A stretch of 64,000 nucleotides of DNA from assembly GCF_900129685.1 (NCBI RefSeq), contig NZ_FQWM01000001.1:713049-777048 (forward strand), written 5' to 3'. The notes beneath the pieces were generated by a model that was not told the origin of the DNA, made no database searches, and saw only the letters and a program-made list of their open reading frames with translations. The translations under genes were made by a program, and so were the position numbers. Of the stretch, positions 16,177-23,692 are shown piece after piece. Source of the DNA: Cognatishimia maritima. Lineage in GTDB: Bacteria; Pseudomonadota; Alphaproteobacteria; Rhodobacterales; Rhodobacteraceae. The number at the start of each line of letters is the position of its first letter. Position 1 is the first letter of the stretch.

Positions 16177-17052
16177 ATGCAGGAATTTGACTGGAACGAC
16201 CTTCGTCACCTCCTCGCCGTGCATCGCACAGGGTCCTACTCAGAAGCTGGGCGCAGGTTAGGCGTCAGCGAGACCACGGTCTCGCGTCGCATCGCGGCAA
16301 TCGAGGCGGCTTTGCGTGTGAAGCTGATTCAGAAACGCGGTAGTGCCGGATATGAGATGACGGACATTGGCCACTTGGTTCTGGAACATGCGGAAGCCAT
16401 CGAACAGCAATCCGGGAAAATTCTTGAGCTTTCTGGTGGCCAAGCCGCGACAGTGGGAACAGTGCGGCTAAGCGCGGTACCGCTGGTGATTAACCGCATT
16501 CTTGTTCCTGAACTGCATAGGCTGCACCGTCGACATCCAGAACTTGTGCTGGAACTGATCCCGGACACACGCAATATCGATCTGACCAAACGCGAAGCGG
16601 ATTTGGCCATTCGCCTTGCCCGTCCCCAAACGGGTGGATTGAAAACCTCCGCACGCCGGATCGGACAGCTACAATATGCCGTTTTTGGTCGAGCGGGATT
16701 GGAAAGCGATAAATCCAATCGCTCTGACTGGATCATTTACGACGACAGTCAAGCGTCTTTTCCTCAGGCCATCTGGCTGAACACTGCGCTTGGTTTGGGA
16801 AAAGATGCGGCCTCTCCACTGCGCGTTGGCAATGCGGAAACCGCAATTGAAGCCATTGCTGCCGGCGTTGGAAAATCCATTCTACCGCGACGGGTGGCCG
16901 CGATGGACGCCCGCCTTCGGGAATTGGTGCGCCCCACTGGAACGCCCCCTTTACCAACACGGGATGTCTGGCTTTTGTCACACAGCAGCCAGACAGGCTC
17001 TGTCGCCGTGAGTGCCGTCAAGGATTGGCTTGACGACATCCCATGGTCGTAA
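16177..17052 (+). CDS. LysR-family transcriptional regulator
   Basis: A 291-residue LysR regulator. The N-terminal winged helix-turn-helix is clear (WNDLRHLLAVHRTGSYSEAGRRLGVSETTVSRRIAAIE), followed by a periplasmic-binding-type effector domain. The start at ATG 16177 puts the HTH at the usual distance; ATG 16135 in the same frame is an alternative. Divergent orientation to the YciI gene suggests it as target. It ends directly against the stop of the convergent FKBP gene. Confidence 0.85.
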   Translation: MQEFDWNDLRHLLAVHRTGSYSEAGRRLGVSETTVSRRIAAIEAALRVKLIQKRGSAGYEMTDIGHLVLEHAEAIEQQSGKILELSGGQAATVGTVRLSAVPLVINRILVPELHRLHRRHPELVLELIPDTRNIDLTKREADLAIRLARPQTGGLKTSARRIGQLQYAVFGRAGLESDKSNRSDWIIYDDSQASFPQAIWLNTALGLGKDAASPLRVGNAETAIEAIAAGVGKSILPRRVAAMDARLRELVRPTGTPPLPTRDVWLLSHSSQTGSVAVSAVKDWLDDIPWS

Positions 17053-17481
17053 TTAGGCGATCGACACAAGTTCCAAAGCGAACGTCAGGTCTTTGCCAGC
17101 CAAGTCGTGGTTCGCGTCCAGCGTGACGGTTTCCTCGTCAAACTGTGCGACTTTCACGGGCAGCACATGCCCATCTGGCGACTGCATTTGCAGCGTCATG
17201 CCTTGCTCCAGCGGAATCTCGGCAGGGATCTGCGCGCGCGGCACGTCCTGACGCATTTCTTCGCGGACCGGGCCATAGGCATCGGCACAGGGGATGTTGA
17301 CGGTTTTCTTTTCGCCAACGGCCATACCTGTCACGCCGTCATCAAAGCCTTTGATGACCTGACCTGATCCAAGGGTGAATTCCAGCGGCTCGCGTCCCTC
17401 TGAACTGTCAAAAACGCTCCCGTCGTCCAGAGTGCCCGTGTAGTGAATGCGGATGGTATCGCCCGATTTTGCCGCTGTCAT
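17053..17481 (-). CDS. FKBP-type peptidyl-prolyl isomerase, SlyD-like
   Basis: A 142-residue cytoplasmic prolyl isomerase. The FKBP part (IRIHYTGTLDDGSVFDSSEGREPLEFTLGSGQVIKGFDDGVTGM) is interrupted by the insert-in-flap domain of the SlyD type (about 66-120), and the chain closes with DLTFALELVSI. It lacks the His-rich metal-binding tail of enterobacterial SlyD, as is common in this clade. No signal peptide is present. Confidence 0.88.
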   Translation of the reverse strand: MTAAKSGDTIRIHYTGTLDDGSVFDSSEGREPLEFTLGSGQVIKGFDDGVTGMAVGEKKTVNIPCADAYGPVREEMRQDVPRAQIPAEIPLEQGMTLQMQSPDGHVLPVKVAQFDEETVTLDANHDLAGKDLTFALELVSIA

Positions 17482-17626
17482 TGTCTTTCCTATCTTTGGT
17501 TTCGCCCGCGTCGGTCGGGCACAAGAAGGGCCACCCTACTCTGACGTGGGGTCATTGCCAACCGGGCGATTGACTTTGGGATTTGCGCCTCCAAACTGCA
17601 CGAGGGCCGTTGCGAAGGAAGAGGTC

Positions 17627-18310
17627 ATGCCAATCACAACTTGCGTTTTTGACGCCTATGGTACGCTGTTTGACGTGGCTGCGGCGGCGCGCATTGCGGC
17701 GGGTGAGCCTGGGATGGAAGCCTTGCAAGAGCGCTGGCCCCAGATAGCAAGGGACTGGCGGTTGAAGCAGTTGCAATATTCTTGGCTGCGCGCAATCACC
17801 GGGGACCACACTGAATTTTGGCAAGTGACGCAGGACGGGCTGGATTGGGCGCTAGAGGCAGCGGGGCTAACAGACGAAAGCATTCGCGCTCGTCTTTTGC
17901 AGCTTTATTGGGAGTTGCCCGCCTACCCCGAGGTACCGCAGATGCTCACCACGCTGAAAGACAAGGGTTTGCAGACAGCGATCCTGTCTAATGGTGACCC
18001 TAAGATGCTGGGCGCAGCAATCCAAAGCGCCCAGCTTGGACCGCTTTTGGACGACAGTCTTAGTGTCGAAGAGGTTGGTATCTTCAAACCCGACGCGCGC
18101 GTTTATGACATTGTCCTCAAACGGTTCTCCTGCCAGCCAGACGAGGTGCTTTTTGTCTCCTCCAACGGTTGGGATGTTGCGGGTGCCGCGGGGTTTGGTT
18201 TTGTCACAACCTGGGTCAATCGCGCACAGGAACCAGTTGATCGCTTGCCACACCGGCCCCATCATCTATTGTCCGACCTCAGCGACATCCCTGCCCTGAC
18301 GGAGACCTAA
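17627..18310 (+). CDS. (S)-2-haloacid dehalogenase, type II
   Basis: A 227-residue HAD-superfamily enzyme, starting at ATG 17627 (MPITTCVFDAYGTLFD) with GGAAGAGG upstream. The catalytic Asp9, Ser121-Asn122 (LSNGDP), Lys154 (FKPDARVYD) and the SSNGWDVAGA loop (178-187) match L-2-haloacid dehalogenases, which hydrolyse 2-haloalkanoic acids with inversion. The stop overlaps the start of the following hydrolase gene (TAATG), so the two are probably expressed together. Specificity for a halogenated substrate is inferred from the family. Confidence 0.85.
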   Translation: MPITTCVFDAYGTLFDVAAAARIAAGEPGMEALQERWPQIARDWRLKQLQYSWLRAITGDHTEFWQVTQDGLDWALEAAGLTDESIRARLLQLYWELPAYPEVPQMLTTLKDKGLQTAILSNGDPKMLGAAIQSAQLGPLLDDSLSVEEVGIFKPDARVYDIVLKRFSCQPDEVLFVSSNGWDVAGAAGFGFVTTWVNRAQEPVDRLPHRPHHLLSDLSDIPALTET

Positions 18311-19140
18311 TGCCCAACTTTAAGACCTCTGACGGATTGACGTTGTATTATTCGGATCAGGGGGACGGCATCCCTGTCTTGTGTCTTGCTGGTCTCAGCC
18401 GAAATTCCAGCGATTTCAGCTATATCGATGGGCTGCTTGATGGCGTGCGCCTGATCAAGATGGACTACCGCGGGCGCGGGCGTTCGGACTGGGCGAATGA
18501 TCACAGCAGCTATAACATTCCGCGCGAAAGCATGGATGCGATCGAATTGATGGATCATCTGGAGATCGAGAAATTTGCCGTGCTTGGAACCTCTCGTGGC
18601 GGGCTGTGCGCGATCACCATTGGCGCCCTCACAAAGGACAGGCTGCTGGGGGTTGCGTTCAACGATATCGGCCCCGTGGTTGAGGCGGAAGGACTTGCCT
18701 ATATCGACGACTACCTTGGTCTCCCGCCGGACTGGGAAACCATTGCCGAGGCCGCGATCAAAAGGCCAAAGACAATGCCCGGCTTTGTGAATGTACCTAA
18801 AGCGCGCTGGCGTGAAGAGGCAGAAAAACACTATCGCCAAACCGAAAACGGGCTAGCGCTGAGCTATGACCCCAAGTTGCGCGACGCCATTATGGAAGCA
18901 AAGCAGCTTGAAGTGCCCGACCTGTGGCCATTTTTCAAGTCGCTTGAAGATATCCCATTGGCCTTCCTGCACGCGGAAAACTCGAACCTTCTAAGTGCGG
19001 AAACCTTTGCGGAACTGGCCGAGGCCTTTCCCGCTGCGATCATGGCAGAAGTCAAAGACCGCGGGCATATCCCCTTCTTGGATGAACCAGAATCGTTGGC
19101 TGCGTTGCGCGATTGGATCATGCGCTTACCTAAGGCCTAA
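18310..19140 (+). CDS. Alpha/beta hydrolase
   Basis: A 276-residue alpha/beta-fold hydrolase. The nucleophile elbow GTSRGG gives Ser95 and the C-terminal His is His253 (DRGHIPF). The acidic residue expected in the loop after beta-7 is replaced by Asn226 (AENSNLLS), although Glu223 is next to it. The oxyanion segment is LAGLSRNS. The gene overlaps the dehalogenase stop by 1 nt. The substrate is not evident. Confidence 0.82.
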   Translation: MPNFKTSDGLTLYYSDQGDGIPVLCLAGLSRNSSDFSYIDGLLDGVRLIKMDYRGRGRSDWANDHSSYNIPRESMDAIELMDHLEIEKFAVLGTSRGGLCAITIGALTKDRLLGVAFNDIGPVVEAEGLAYIDDYLGLPPDWETIAEAAIKRPKTMPGFVNVPKARWREEAEKHYRQTENGLALSYDPKLRDAIMEAKQLEVPDLWPFFKSLEDIPLAFLHAENSNLLSAETFAELAEAFPAAIMAEVKDRGHIPFLDEPESLAALRDWIMRLPKA

Positions 19141-19234
19141 GCGCCAAGTCTTGGCAGCAGGCGCCTATCGCACGGTTTGTAAATCACATTGCCTGCATTA
19201 GGTTGAGGGTATTGGATTTATGACAAGGTGCCGG

Positions 19235-20437
19235 ATGACCCGTTTCACGATTGCCTCTTTCAACGTCAAAAACCTGATCGGCGCTGACACCGAATACTAC
19301 CGTTTCCAAAGCTACACGCCCGAGGAATACGCGTGGAAAGTCGATTGGATGGCCGACCAGCTTTTGACGATGGATGCCGATATCGTCGGCTTTCAGGAGA
19401 TTTTCGAAGAAGCGGCCCTGCGAGATGTCATTGCCGAAGCGGACCGGCGTGGGGCGGAATTGAATGCGTCAGTTCTGCCGGGGCGCGACAAACGTTACCA
19501 CCGGAAGGCTATTTTCAAGAAACTCGGTTCCAAGGGTTATGCCGATGCCGCCTTGGCCTTTGCGCCGAATATACATGACACGGGCCTGCCCGGAAACCGC
19601 CGCCCCGGTGTTGCAATCCTCAGCCGCTATGGCTTTGCTGAAGCACCGGAGATCATTCAGGACTTGGACAGCCCAGTGAACATCCCCTTCCAGCAACTTG
19701 GCGGGAATGAGGCAGGAGGGATCACGATATCCACCCTCAGCCGCCCTATCCTGAAAGTGCGCATTCCGGTCGGCGATCAGGTAATCACGCTGTTCAATTG
19801 CCACCTCAAATCCAAACTCGGAGAGTTCATCACACCAGAAGGAGCGGACTTCGCGCCAGAGGCCGACTTGACCCACTATGATCCCATTGGCCGCGCCATG
19901 GGGGCAATGCGTGCGGCCGTGCGGCGAATGGCTGAGGCTTGGGTGCTGCGTCGAGAGATTGTTGCAGAACTGACGGCAGGCCATCCCGTCATGGTCACGG
20001 GCGACTTTAACGATGGCGAGCATGCTGTCAGTTCTGAAATCATTTCGGGCGAGACACCATTTAAGAACTATGCTTGGATGCTGCGCCACGATGCCGAAAC
20101 GCCAAGAGATCGGTATTCTGAAGAGGAAGACGCACAAATCCGCGCGGATATCCTGAAGCTGCAATTGACGCCTGCCGAAAAATTCTTTGCCCGCAAAAGC
20201 CTGCGCGACATGGTTTACACCACGGCCTTTGGCGGCGTGCATGAAAGCATTGATCAGATCTACCTCAGCCGCCATTTCCACCCGGATAATGACAGTCGCA
20301 TTGGCGAGATGGAGTATTTTAGTGTCTTCAATGACCATTTGACGGATGGCAGTCACCCCGAAGCGCCGTATAACAAGCTCGCGTCCGATCACGGTCAGAT
20401 CATGGCGCATATGCGAATGAATGAGACAAGCGCCTAG
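19235..20437 (+). CDS. Endonuclease/exonuclease/phosphatase family protein
   Basis: A 400-residue protein of the EEP (DNase I-like) superfamily. ASFNVKNL near the start (metal-adjacent Asn), VGFQEIFE (catalytic Glu), FNCHLKSK, VTGDFNDGEH (Asp/Asn pair) and the terminal ASDHGQI (Asp-His) are all in order. ATG 19235 with AAGG six nt upstream is preferred over ATG 19220, five codons earlier. There is no signal peptide. It could act on nucleic acids or phosphoesters; the sequence alone does not say which. Confidence 0.82.
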   Translation: MTRFTIASFNVKNLIGADTEYYRFQSYTPEEYAWKVDWMADQLLTMDADIVGFQEIFEEAALRDVIAEADRRGAELNASVLPGRDKRYHRKAIFKKLGSKGYADAALAFAPNIHDTGLPGNRRPGVAILSRYGFAEAPEIIQDLDSPVNIPFQQLGGNEAGGITISTLSRPILKVRIPVGDQVITLFNCHLKSKLGEFITPEGADFAPEADLTHYDPIGRAMGAMRAAVRRMAEAWVLRREIVAELTAGHPVMVTGDFNDGEHAVSSEIISGETPFKNYAWMLRHDAETPRDRYSEEEDAQIRADILKLQLTPAEKFFARKSLRDMVYTTAFGGVHESIDQIYLSRHFHPDNDSRIGEMEYFSVFNDHLTDGSHPEAPYNKLASDHGQIMAHMRMNETSA

Positions 20438-20443
20438 GCAGAT

Positions 20444-21229
20444 ATGACTTTTCCCAGCGGAGATATTGTCCTGAACACAGAGGTGTCGGGGCCAAAAATC
20501 GGTGCGCCTGTGGTGCTGTTGCATTGTATGGGCGGCGACCTGCGTGTTTGGGACAAGGTGCTGCCGCTGCTGCCAGAAACCAACCATGTGATCCGTGTCG
20601 ATCTGCGGGGGCACGGCCTGTCGTCCTGCCCGCCTGCGCCCTATTCGATGGGCGGTATGATCCGCGATGTTGAACAGGTTTTAGAGCGCCTTCGGGTGCG
20701 CGATGCCGTGGTGGTTGGCATCGGTCTTGGCGGCATGATCGCGCAGGGTTTGGCCGTGAAGCGGCTGGATCAGGTGCGCGGGCTGGTGTTGTGCAACACC
20801 GCTGCAAAAATGGGCCATCCGCCGCATTGGCAGGCTATGATTGAAGACATTAAAGCCGGGCGACAGGATGATCTGGCGCAGCGCTTTATGCAGATCTGGT
20901 TTCATCGAGCGGCACGCGCGGAAGGCTTGCATCACGACATCCAAAAGACCTTTCAGTCCACGGCGGCCGATGCTCTGATGGGCGCATTTCAGGCGCTGAT
21001 GGGCAGCGATTTCTACACACCGACCAGCGGCTTGCGCTTGCAAAGCTTGGGCATCTCTGGAGCAGAGGATCGCTTTGTGCCACCGGACCTGATGCGCGAA
21101 ACCATCGACCTTATTCCCGGCTCAGAATTCGCGCTTTTGCACAAGTCCGGCCACCTGCCCCCTGTTGACCAACCCGATGCCTTTGCAAAGACACTGACGG
21201 GTTTCCTAAAACGCATCGGGCACGTCTAA
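20444..21229 (+). CDS. PcaD-like alpha/beta hydrolase lacking the nucleophile Ser
   Basis: A 261-residue protein related to 3-oxoadipate enol-lactonase (PcaD): VVLLHCMGGDLRVWDKVLPLL, RVDLRGHGLS and the closing SGHLPPVDQPDAF are characteristic. Asp209 (GAEDRFVPPD) and His237 are kept, but the nucleophile elbow reads GIGLGGMIAQ, with Gly94 where the family has Ser. It therefore probably does not work as a standard serine hydrolase. It is followed 32 nt later by a shortened PcaB-like gene, as if a protocatechuate-pathway pair had been inherited and changed. Confidence 0.8.
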   Translation: MTFPSGDIVLNTEVSGPKIGAPVVLLHCMGGDLRVWDKVLPLLPETNHVIRVDLRGHGLSSCPPAPYSMGGMIRDVEQVLERLRVRDAVVVGIGLGGMIAQGLAVKRLDQVRGLVLCNTAAKMGHPPHWQAMIEDIKAGRQDDLAQRFMQIWFHRAARAEGLHHDIQKTFQSTAADALMGAFQALMGSDFYTPTSGLRLQSLGISGAEDRFVPPDLMRETIDLIPGSEFALLHKSGHLPPVDQPDAFAKTLTGFLKRIGHV

Positions 21230-21261
21230 GCCCATTTCACACAGAAAAGAACTGAGACCCC

Positions 21262-22035
21262 ATGGCCGCATCTGTTTTCGACAGCCCCCTTTATGCCAAA
21301 TCCTTCCCCTGCGGCGACGCCCGTCAGTTGTTTACAGACAGCGCCGCCGTGCGCGCTGTGTTACTGGTGGCGGGAACGGCGGCCAAAGCGCAGGGCGAAC
21401 TGGGGCTGATCCCGCAAGACAGCGCCTTTTTCATCCACAGAAGCGCGATGGAAGTGCAGATCGACCCGGCTGGCTTGGCGCAAGCGCTGCCTTCCAAAGG
21501 GTTCGCACCCGCCGTGCTTGAAGCCTTTGAAAAAGCCATGGAATCGCCGGAGCATGCGAAGTTCATCGGGTTTGAAGTCGATTTGATTGCGCTTGAGGCC
21601 ATCGCGCTAACACTGCGCTTGCGCCAGTACCTCAGCTATTGTGCGGGCAAGCTAGACGCGCTTCAACCAACTTGTCCAACGGTGGCGACGCGTTTGGACG
21701 AGCTCAAAACCGCCAAGGACGTCTGCATCGGTTTCGCATTTCCGGGTGACGCAGACGCACAGGTGGCCCCAGCAGTTGCAGCGGCGCTGAACCTGCCTTT
21801 GAAAGATGCCATGCCCTCACCGCTACCCATCCTTCACCTCTGTGCAAACATCAGCGCTGACCTCGCGCAGGATGCCCCGGACCACCCGACGCTCCGGCAG
21901 TTAGCGGGGCTGACGCGCGGTCTGTTTGCTGCGACCGAAGACGCACCTAGTTTGATGGAGCCCGTGACATTGCCACAAATCTGCCTCGCGGCGGCATCAT
22001 CGCTTGAAATCGCAATCGCCAACGGCCAAGCTTAG
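21262..22035 (+). CDS. Shortened PcaB-like (fumarase/aspartase superfamily) protein
   Basis: A 257-residue protein whose start (ASVFDSPLYAKSFPCGDARQLFTDSAAVRAVLLVAGTAAKAQGELGLIP, then FIHRSAMEVQIDPAGLAQAL) and end (LPQICLAAASSLEIA) resemble 3-carboxy-cis,cis-muconate cycloisomerase. That enzyme is normally 350-450 residues. The superfamily signature segments (GATSQD and the SxxMPxKxNP loop) are missing: residues around EHAKFIGFEVDLIALEAIALTLRLRQ pass straight over the first. It is probably catalytically inactive in the original reaction. It sits between the PcaD-like gene and an MFS exporter. Confidence 0.65.
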   Translation: MAASVFDSPLYAKSFPCGDARQLFTDSAAVRAVLLVAGTAAKAQGELGLIPQDSAFFIHRSAMEVQIDPAGLAQALPSKGFAPAVLEAFEKAMESPEHAKFIGFEVDLIALEAIALTLRLRQYLSYCAGKLDALQPTCPTVATRLDELKTAKDVCIGFAFPGDADAQVAPAVAAALNLPLKDAMPSPLPILHLCANISADLAQDAPDHPTLRQLAGLTRGLFAATEDAPSLMEPVTLPQICLAAASSLEIAIANGQA

Positions 22036-22071
22036 ACAGAGGCCCGTTCTGGCCAAATCCGAAAGGCCCCG

Positions 22072-23292
22072 ATGACGTCTCGCCTGTCCAATACCTTTGT
22101 GCTTTTCACCGTGGTGATTGACGCCATGGGCATCGGTTTGATGATGCCGATCATGCCGGACCTGATCCGCGAGATCGAAGGCGGCGACATCGCAGGGGCT
22201 GCGATTTGGGGCGGCGTGTTGGCGACAGTCTTTGCGACAATGCTTTTTTTGTTTGGCCCCCTGGTCGGCAGTCTGTCTGACAGGTTTGGCCGTAGGCCGG
22301 TCTTGTTGACCGCCTTGATCGCAATGGGTTGTGCCAAGCTGCTGATGGCCCTTGCTGGCACGATCTGGATGCTGCTAGCGGGGCGCATTGTGGCGGGGGT
22401 TGCCGCGGCCACGCAATCAACGGCGTCTGCCTATATGGCCGATATTTCCCACCCCGACGAAAAGGCCAAAAACTTTGGTCGCATTGGCGCGGCTTTTGGC
22501 GTTGGATTTGTGTTTGGCCCTGCCCTTGGCGGCGCGCTGGCCGAATTTGGCACCCGCGCGCCATTCTACGCTGCTGCCTTCCTTGCGTTTTCCAACGCCC
22601 TATTGGGCCTGTTCGTGATGCAGGAAACCGTCGACCAAAGCCGCCGTCGACGCTTTGAATGGCGGCGGGCGAACCCGCTTGGGGCGCTGATTGCCATGTC
22701 GCGTCTGAAAGGGTTGAAAGAGCTTTTGTGGGTCTTTTTCCTCTATCAGGTTGCTTTGGCGGTCTACCCGGCAACTTGGTCCTTTTTCACCGCTGAAAGA
22801 TATGGCTGGTCGCCGCAAACCATCGGCATTTCGCTGGCGTTTTTTGGCCTGACCTATGCGCTTGTGCAGGGCACTTTGGTGCAGCCCTCCATAAAGCAGT
22901 TCGGGCATCGGGGTACGGTTATGTTGGGCCTGTTGCTTGAGGTTGGTGTTTTGGTGATCTTGTCGCTGATCACCGTGGGGTGGATCGCGCTTATCTTCAC
23001 ACCGATGGCGGCGGTGGCGGCCATTGGGCACCCCGCCATTCAGGGCATCATGTCACGCAAAATACCCGACGACGCGCAGGGCGAGTTGCAGGGCGTTTTG
23101 GCCTCTTTAGGGGCCATTTCGATGATCGTTGCGCCAATCGCAATGACCCGCGTCTTTGCGCATTTCTCTGGCCCCGGCGCGCCAGTTTATTTCCCCGGTG
23201 CCGCCTTTTTGCTTGCGGCCGCGCTGATGCTGATCGCGACGGTCGTGTTTTTGCTGCGGCCACGCGGCAACGTCGCGGCACGCTCGAACTAG
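22072..23292 (+). CDS. TetA-like MFS drug/proton antiporter
   Basis: A 406-residue major facilitator with twelve predicted membrane helices. The motif A loop [11 protein letters not shown] (66-76) and the motif C-like [19 protein letters not shown] in helix 5 place it with the TetA/multidrug DHA1 antiporters. AAAGG lies just before the start. The following ArsR-type regulator, 36 nt downstream, may control it. Tetracycline specificity should not be assumed. Confidence 0.82.
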   Translation: MTSRLSNTFVLFTVVIDAMGIGLMMPIMPDLIREIEGGDIAGAAIWGGVLATVFATMLFLFGPLVGSLSDRFGRRPVLLTALIAMGCAKLLMALAGTIWMLLAGRIVAGVAAATQSTASAYMADISHPDEKAKNFGRIGAAFGVGFVFGPALGGALAEFGTRAPFYAAAFLAFSNALLGLFVMQETVDQSRRRRFEWRRANPLGALIAMSRLKGLKELLWVFFLYQVALAVYPATWSFFTAERYGWSPQTIGISLAFFGLTYALVQGTLVQPSIKQFGHRGTVMLGLLLEVGVLVILSLITVGWIALIFTPMAAVAAIGHPAIQGIMSRKIPDDAQGELQGVLASLGAISMIVAPIAMTRVFAHFSGPGAPVYFPGAAFLLAAALMLIATVVFLLRPRGNVAARSN

Positions 23293-23328
23293 GGTAATGC
23301 TCTCTCGCGCTCTGCGTGCACCCATGCT

Positions 23329-23682
23329 ATGACAGAGAGCGAACAAGACGACGAGACCCCGATGCAGAAAGCAGATATCCCGATCTCCGAAATGGAGCGC
23401 AACGCAGAAGCTGCGGCGAGCTACCTTAAGGCGCTGGCCCATGGCGGGCGCTTGATGATCCTCTGCCACCTGTGCAGCGGTGAGAAGTCTGTGGGGGAGC
23501 TGGAACAACTGCTGGATATGCGGCAGGCCGCCGTCAGCCAGATGTTGGCGCGTCTGCGCGATCAGGGTTTTGTGACAGCGCGTCGTGACGGCAAAACCAT
23601 CTATTACACCCTGACCGATGACCGCACGGCCGAGGTGATAGGCATGATGTATCGCCTGTTCTGCGCCCCGTCAGAGGACTGA
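23329..23682 (+). CDS. ArsR-family transcriptional regulator
   Basis: A 117-residue winged-helix repressor. KALAHGGRLMILCHLCSGEKSVGELEQLLDMRQAAVSQMLARLRDQGFVTARRDGKTIYYTL is a complete ArsR HTH-wing. Cys46 and Cys49 (LCHLCSG) sit where some ArsR/BigR-type sensors carry reactive or metal-binding cysteines. ATG 23362 is an alternative start. It lies between the MFS gene and the Lhr-type helicase gene. Confidence 0.85.
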   Translation: MTESEQDDETPMQKADIPISEMERNAEAAASYLKALAHGGRLMILCHLCSGEKSVGELEQLLDMRQAAVSQMLARLRDQGFVTARRDGKTIYYTLTDDRTAEVIGMMYRLFCAPSED

Positions 23683-23692
23683 ACGCGCGGCC

